A stretch of 8,383 bases of DNA from JAWLBW01 sp041687475 (lineage in GTDB: Bacteria; J088; JAWLBW01), in NCBI GenBank assembly GCA_041687475.1, contig JAWLBW010000207.1, forward strand, positions 1-8,383. Direction: 5' to 3'. A program made the translations under genes and the position numbers. The notes below the pieces were generated by a model. The model ran no database searches and was not told where the DNA came from. It saw only the letters and a program-made list of their open reading frames with translations. Shown in pieces: positions 5,164-8,383 of this stretch (position 1 is its first letter; every line of letters starts with the position of its first letter).

Positions 5164-6876
5164 TTATTGCCTGAGACGGTCCGTCGACTCAATACCGGTT
5201 GCACCTTCGATCTCTGCAAGGCGGGTCTGCAGGGCCGGGGTGAGGTGTAGAACCGCTTCCACATTGCGGGCTTCCTTCGACTTCTCCCACTCATCGGGCG
5301 AAAGCATCGATTCGAGGGGAAAGTTGTGGGCCGCCGCCGAGTAAGCCAGGGCTTCCCACGCCGGATTCTGCTCGTCGACCTGCGGCTCGATTCCCGTAGC
5401 GTAGAGCGAGAGGGTGCCGTTGTCGTTGTCGACCAGCTCGAGTACGCGGGCCTGTACCGGAAAGTCGACGGCCGAGGGCATCATCATTTCGACGTAGCCG
5501 TGGGCCGCATCGGTGCCCGGACGTGCCCAGAGCCGGCTCGTGTGGCCGTGGCCGCAGAGGTGGGCGATGACGTTGGGGTAGCTGTTGAGGGTCGCACGCA
5601 TGTCTTCGCCTTTGATTTCCGTGGCGGTCTTCGCCATGTCGTCGGTGCAGTGGTGCGAGGCCATGATGACGAGTTCGTCGTTCTGTCGGGCCGCTTCGAG
5701 CGCGGGAATGACCAGGTTTTCCCACACGGCGCGGGGCACTTCGCCGTTCGAGCTTGCGTGCTGCACGATGTCGCCCTCGGGCGAGAAGCGGGTTTCCATG
5801 TTGGTGTCGACGCCGATCAAGACCAGGGGGAAGCCTTCGACCGGACGCGCGACCCACGTCGCAATGCCTTCGGCGGCGGCCTCTTCGGTAAAGCCGTGCC
5901 CGGGCGGAAGCGTGGGCGAGGTCAGAAAAACCGCCATCATCTCGGGAACGGTCAACAGCCGGCGGCGTGGGTCGGGCGCCACGCGGCCCTCACGCACCAC
6001 GGGGGCGTAGGGGCGGCTTGCGTCACGCACGCCGAAGGTCATGTCGCCGTTGGAAAAGGCGCCGAGGTGAAGAAAGTCGTCGATGCGATCGGAGACGGCC
6101 GCTTCCTGTACTCGCTCGGTGGTGTCGAAGGTGCCGAGCCACGACTGGTCGTGATTGCCGGGCACGACGTAGTAGGGCACGCGGGGGTCGAGTCCGGCGG
6201 CGGTGAAGGGATCGGCAAAATCGTTGCCGCTGCCGGGAAGTGGATCGTCACGTTTTCCGGTGTCGGGCGTGAGAACGCCCCCGTCGAGAAGCCGGCGTAC
6301 CCACCACATCTCGATTGCCGACGAGGTATCGGCAAGGTCGCCGGTGAGCACCGCGAAAGCGAGGGGACGATCGGCGAAGCTGTAGCGATTCAGCGAGCGT
6401 ATGAGCGCGTCGGTAAGCTGGGTGCCCAGGTGATCCTGCGCGCGAAAGGCACTGGCGAACGCGAAGCGCGTGACCCCTTCGAGGCGTATGGGGCTCTGCA
6501 CGTCGGAAATCTGGAAGTCGGAAAGCTGGGCGAAGTAGAGCAGCGAGCGTCGCTCGCCCTGTGTCGCGGGTTCGCCGAAGGGGGCATGGCGCGTGTGGTC
6601 TTCGCCCTCGCCCAACTGCAGATCGAGCAGGCCGTAGCGTTCGTAGTCGGGCAGGTGCGAAACGCGCAGGCTACCGTCGTATATGGCGCCGCGGGTGGTC
6701 GGCAGTGCGGGGGTGGGAAGCCAGACTTGCTGCAGCGTCGTCCACGCCTGATCGGCCAGCGTGTAAGCGACCGGTTCGCGGTTGTCGGCCTCGTTCGCGC
6801 CGTCGGGGGCAGGCTGCGAACCACCGGCGCATGCGGCAAGCAGAAAAAGAGTAAGCCCCGGCAGAGAATAACGCAT
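5164..6876 (-). CDS. Calcineurin-like metallophosphoesterase lipoprotein
   Basis: A 570-residue protein with a lipoprotein signal (hydrophobic 5-13, LAAC at 13-16) and a Pro/Asp/Glu-rich linker, so it should be anchored in the envelope. The metallophosphoesterase motifs appear in order: LSDFQISD (118-125), GDLAD (179-183), GNHD (240-243), MASHH (405-409) and CGHGH (441-445). Long inserts separate them, as in the TIGR03767/TIGR03768-type metallophosphoesterases, and the length fits that group. Such enzymes use a two-metal site to hydrolyse phosphate esters; the substrate here is not known. The first motif reads DxQ (Asp120, Gln122) where the classical one is DxH. The only two cysteines in the mature chain besides the lipidated one are Cys410 and Cys441, each beside a metal-site motif. 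The ATG at 6876 starts a standard signal peptide; a TTG at 6888 would add four residues, and neither has a strong RBS. It ends at 5164, 53 bases before the GST start. Confidence 0.9.
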   Translation of the reverse strand: MRYSLPGLTLFLLAACAGGSQPAPDGANEADNREPVAYTLADQAWTTLQQVWLPTPALPTTRGAIYDGSLRVSHLPDYERYGLLDLQLGEGEDHTRHAPFGEPATQGERRSLLYFAQLSDFQISDVQSPIRLEGVTRFAFASAFRAQDHLGTQLTDALIRSLNRYSFADRPLAFAVLTGDLADTSSAIEMWWVRRLLDGGVLTPDTGKRDDPLPGSGNDFADPFTAAGLDPRVPYYVVPGNHDQSWLGTFDTTERVQEAAVSDRIDDFLHLGAFSNGDMTFGVRDASRPYAPVVREGRVAPDPRRRLLTVPEMMAVFLTSPTLPPGHGFTEEAAAEGIATWVARPVEGFPLVLIGVDTNMETRFSPEGDIVQHASSNGEVPRAVWENLVIPALEAARQNDELVIMASHHCTDDMAKTATEIKGEDMRATLNSYPNVIAHLCGHGHTSRLWARPGTDAAHGYVEMMMPSAVDFPVQARVLELVDNDNGTLSLYATGIEPQVDEQNPAWEALAYSAAAHNFPLESMLSPDEWEKSKEARNVEAVLHLTPALQTRLAEIEGATGIESTDRLRQ

Positions 6877-7017
6877 GTAATGATTCAACCAGAATCACCG
6901 CAGCGTTGCACGATGGCTACAAATGTGGCCGGGCGTGAGGAATACGGGCCGTACGCACCCCGATGCCGATTACCCGCCGGCGACGAAACGTCGCACGAGA
7001 AAGCAGGAAAGGTCGAA
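6877..7017. other. Spacer between ABC exporter and metallophosphoesterase genes
   Basis: There is no gene in these 141 bases. A perfect 6-base stem with a 3-base loop lies at 6980-6994, about 24 bases past the permease stop, but no U-run follows, so an intrinsic terminator is not supported. I see no convincing -35/-10 pair for the metallophosphoesterase gene; its message may start in poorly matched sequence here or continue from the ABC genes. Confidence 0.5.
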
Positions 7018-7833
7018 TCAGCGCAGGAACTTGCGCAGGAATGCCCCCACGACAACGATGGACGCGGCGTCGAAGGCGATAAGATAGGCGATGCAGCCGC
7101 CGATACCCAGGGTGCCCCAGGGCGCCGCAACGAGGGCGCCGGTCGGCCATGCCCCGGCGTTAAGCAGCAGGTAGCGCACCGGCTCGATGGTGGCCGTGAG
7201 CGGATTCAGCGACGCCGGCCATTGCAGCCACTCAGGCATGACGCCCAGCGGCGCGAAGGCGGTGCTCACGAACATCATGGGCAGACCCACGACCTGAATG
7301 AGCGAGAGCATTTCGAAGTGCGCCTGCAGGCTGAAGGCCAGGCCGATGCTGAGCGTCGTGAAGCCCACGATGGCCAGGCCGGTGAAGGCGAGAATCAAGA
7401 GTACCGAGCCGGCGGTCAGGGAAACCGCGTCGCTCCACCAGGCGGCCACGCCCAGCACCAGTGCGGTCTGCAGCGTGCTCATGACGAAGATGTGCAAGGC
7501 CGAGGCGGCCACGATGGAGAAGCGGCTCGACAGGGGGGCGACGAAGAGCCGATCGAGAAACCGGTTTTCCTTGTCGAAGAGCACCGGTACGCCGCTGGCC
7601 AGTGCGGCGTTGAAGGCCGTGAATACGATAACGCCGGCGGTCAGAAAGGCAATGTAATTGGTGTTGTCGGCCAGCTCGGCCGCCATGGGCAGGTTGCGAA
7701 AGACCGAGCCGAACAGAAACAGCCAGATGAGCGGCTGAAAAAGGCCGGCCGCCACGGCAATGGGCTGCCGTCCCGTGCGTAGGAACCAACGTCGGGCCAG
7801 CGCGCCCGTTTCTCGCAGAAAGTGATTGCTCAT
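7018..7833 (-). CDS. ABC-2 type transporter permease
   Basis: A 271-residue inner-membrane protein, the usual length for ABC-2 (PF01061) permeases of the DrrB/NodJ type. About six membrane segments can be seen (roughly 25-45, 58-80, 105-130, 142-168, 175-197 and 240-264). Between the second and third is the family block KENRFLDRLFVAPLSSRFS (88-106). The region LPMMFVSTAFAPLGVMPEWL (184-203), followed by NPLTATIEPVRYLL, is the typical ABC-2 signature. With the ATPase it would form an exporter, each probably as a dimer. This type moves drugs, lipids or polysaccharides outward, and the sequence alone does not show which. The ATG at 7833 lies 3 bases after the ATPase stop with no good Shine-Dalgarno of its own, which suggests translation coupled to the ATPase gene. 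Confidence 0.93.
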   Translation of the reverse strand: MSNHFLRETGALARRWFLRTGRQPIAVAAGLFQPLIWLFLFGSVFRNLPMAAELADNTNYIAFLTAGVIVFTAFNAALASGVPVLFDKENRFLDRLFVAPLSSRFSIVAASALHIFVMSTLQTALVLGVAAWWSDAVSLTAGSVLLILAFTGLAIVGFTTLSIGLAFSLQAHFEMLSLIQVVGLPMMFVSTAFAPLGVMPEWLQWPASLNPLTATIEPVRYLLLNAGAWPTGALVAAPWGTLGIGGCIAYLIAFDAASIVVVGAFLRKFLR

Positions 7834-7836
7834 GCG

Positions 7837-8383
7837 TCAGCCGCGTGCGCGCCTCCGCGAAGGGGGCGGGGTGTCCGACTCGCGCCAGGGAGCGTCGCGA
7901 AGGGTGTGACCGGTTGCCGCGAGAAAGACGTCGTCGAGCGTGGGGTGTTGCATGCTGAAGGCAAAGAAGTCCTGGGGCGAGATGCCGAGCGAGTCGGCAA
8001 ACGAGCGCCGTATGTGTTCGGGCGATGCGTCGGCCGAACGCAGGCCCACGAACAGCCGGCCGCCTTCGCTGTCGTCGACCACGACGCGCACGGCCTCTTC
8101 ATTGGACTCGATGAGCCGGGCCGCTTCTTCCAGTTGCGTGCGTGTTTCGAACTCGGCGACCTTGAGCAGCGCCAGCGTCGGGGCGAAGGCGTTCTTGAGT
8201 TCCTGCGAGGTGCCCTGGGCCAGCACGCGGCCATGATCGAGAATGACGATGGTGTCGCAGAGAAATTCGATTTCCTCGGTATGGTGGCTGGCGACGAGCA
8301 CCGACGTTCCGCCTTCGGCAAGCCGACATATGAAGTTCCACAAAGCGCTGCGGGTGTGAATGTCGAGCCCAACCGTGGGTTCG
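7837..8383 (-). CDS. ABC transporter ATP-binding protein, C-terminal part (cut by right window edge)
   Basis: The last 181 residues of an ABC ATPase. The first visible residues are EPTVGLD, the end of Walker B plus the D-loop. Next come the switch-histidine region VLVASHHTEEIEFLCD (about 28-43 of the fragment) and ILDHGRVLAQGT. The roughly 120 residues after the nucleotide-binding domain include QHPTLDDVFLAATGH, the ending typical of DrrA-like ATPases that partner ABC-2 permeases. The protein finishes in a Pro/Arg-rich tail. Walker A, the Q-loop and the signature motif lie beyond the window, and so does the start codon; a TTG at 8343 is inside the domain and is not a start. It energises export through the permease encoded 3 bases downstream. 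Family is firm; the cargo is unknown. Confidence 0.94.
   Translation of the reverse strand, partial: EPTVGLDIHTRSALWNFICRLAEGGTSVLVASHHTEEIEFLCDTIVILDHGRVLAQGTSQELKNAFAPTLALLKVAEFETRTQLEEAARLIESNEEAVRVVVDDSEGGRLFVGLRSADASPEHIRRSFADSLGISPQDFFAFSMQHPTLDDVFLAATGHTLRDAPWRESDTPPPSRRRARG

Noticed and set aside
6889..6929. Possible promoter for the metallophosphoesterase gene (TTGTAG with a distant GGTGAT)
   Set aside because: The -10 match is poor, and no better pair at 16-18 base spacing was found in the spacer.
6980..6994. 6-base GC stem with a 3-base loop as a terminator of the ABC operon
   Set aside because: No U-run follows in the minus-strand transcript, so it does not meet the pattern of an intrinsic terminator.
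5326..7782. An 818-codon open frame on the plus strand running across the metallophosphoesterase, the spacer and the permease
   Set aside because: It lies opposite genes with clear family motifs. Its translation is rich in Gly, Arg, Val, His and Gln with no recognisable domain, as expected when high-GC coding sequence rarely has stops on the other strand.
1..8383. Mobile elements, CRISPR arrays, tRNA or rRNA genes
   Set aside because: No transposase, integrase or terminal repeats, no regularly spaced direct repeats and no tRNA/rRNA-like sequence were seen on either strand.

Overview
The window is bacterial chromosomal DNA with a high GC content (by eye). Every gene I can support lies on the minus strand, so the genes read from the right end to the left. 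Four proteins have lipoprotein signal peptides and one has a twin-arginine signal, which points to a diderm (Gram-negative-type) bacterium. A five-domain DUF1587/1595/1592/1588/1585 protein next to a DUF1552 protein is a pairing known from Myxococcota, Planctomycetota, Verrucomicrobiota and some Gammaproteobacteria. The short form without an N-terminal cytochrome domain, a YibF-like glutathione transferase and a sigma70-like promoter make a myxobacterial or proteobacterial source more likely than a planctomycete, but I cannot fix the taxon.

Layout in transcription order: (1) 8383-7018, an ABC-2 type exporter: the C-terminal part of its ATPase, cut by the window edge, then its six-helix permease 3 bases later. 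(2) 7017-6877, a 141-base spacer with a short GC hairpin but no clear terminator or promoter. (3) 6876-4499, a lipoprotein of the calcineurin-like metallophosphoesterase fold, then a glutathione S-transferase. (4) 4498-4263, a spacer with a good sigma70-like promoter facing left and an imperfect 25-base inverted repeat. (5) 4262-1, a tightly packed run of four genes: an alpha/beta-hydrolase lipoprotein, a c-type-heme DUF1592-family lipoprotein, a Tat-exported DUF1552 protein, and the start of a small cysteine-containing lipoprotein that runs off the left edge. All three junctions in this run are ATGA stop/start overlaps.

The four-gene cassette is the most interesting part. All its products should leave the cytoplasm, and they are probably translated in a coupled way from one message. 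The DUF1592/DUF1552 families are widespread but their biochemistry is not established, and here they are tied to a secreted serine hydrolase. A role in breaking down or modifying an ester-containing substrate at the cell surface, with a heme protein taking part, is an inference. I see no mobile element, CRISPR array, tRNA or rRNA.
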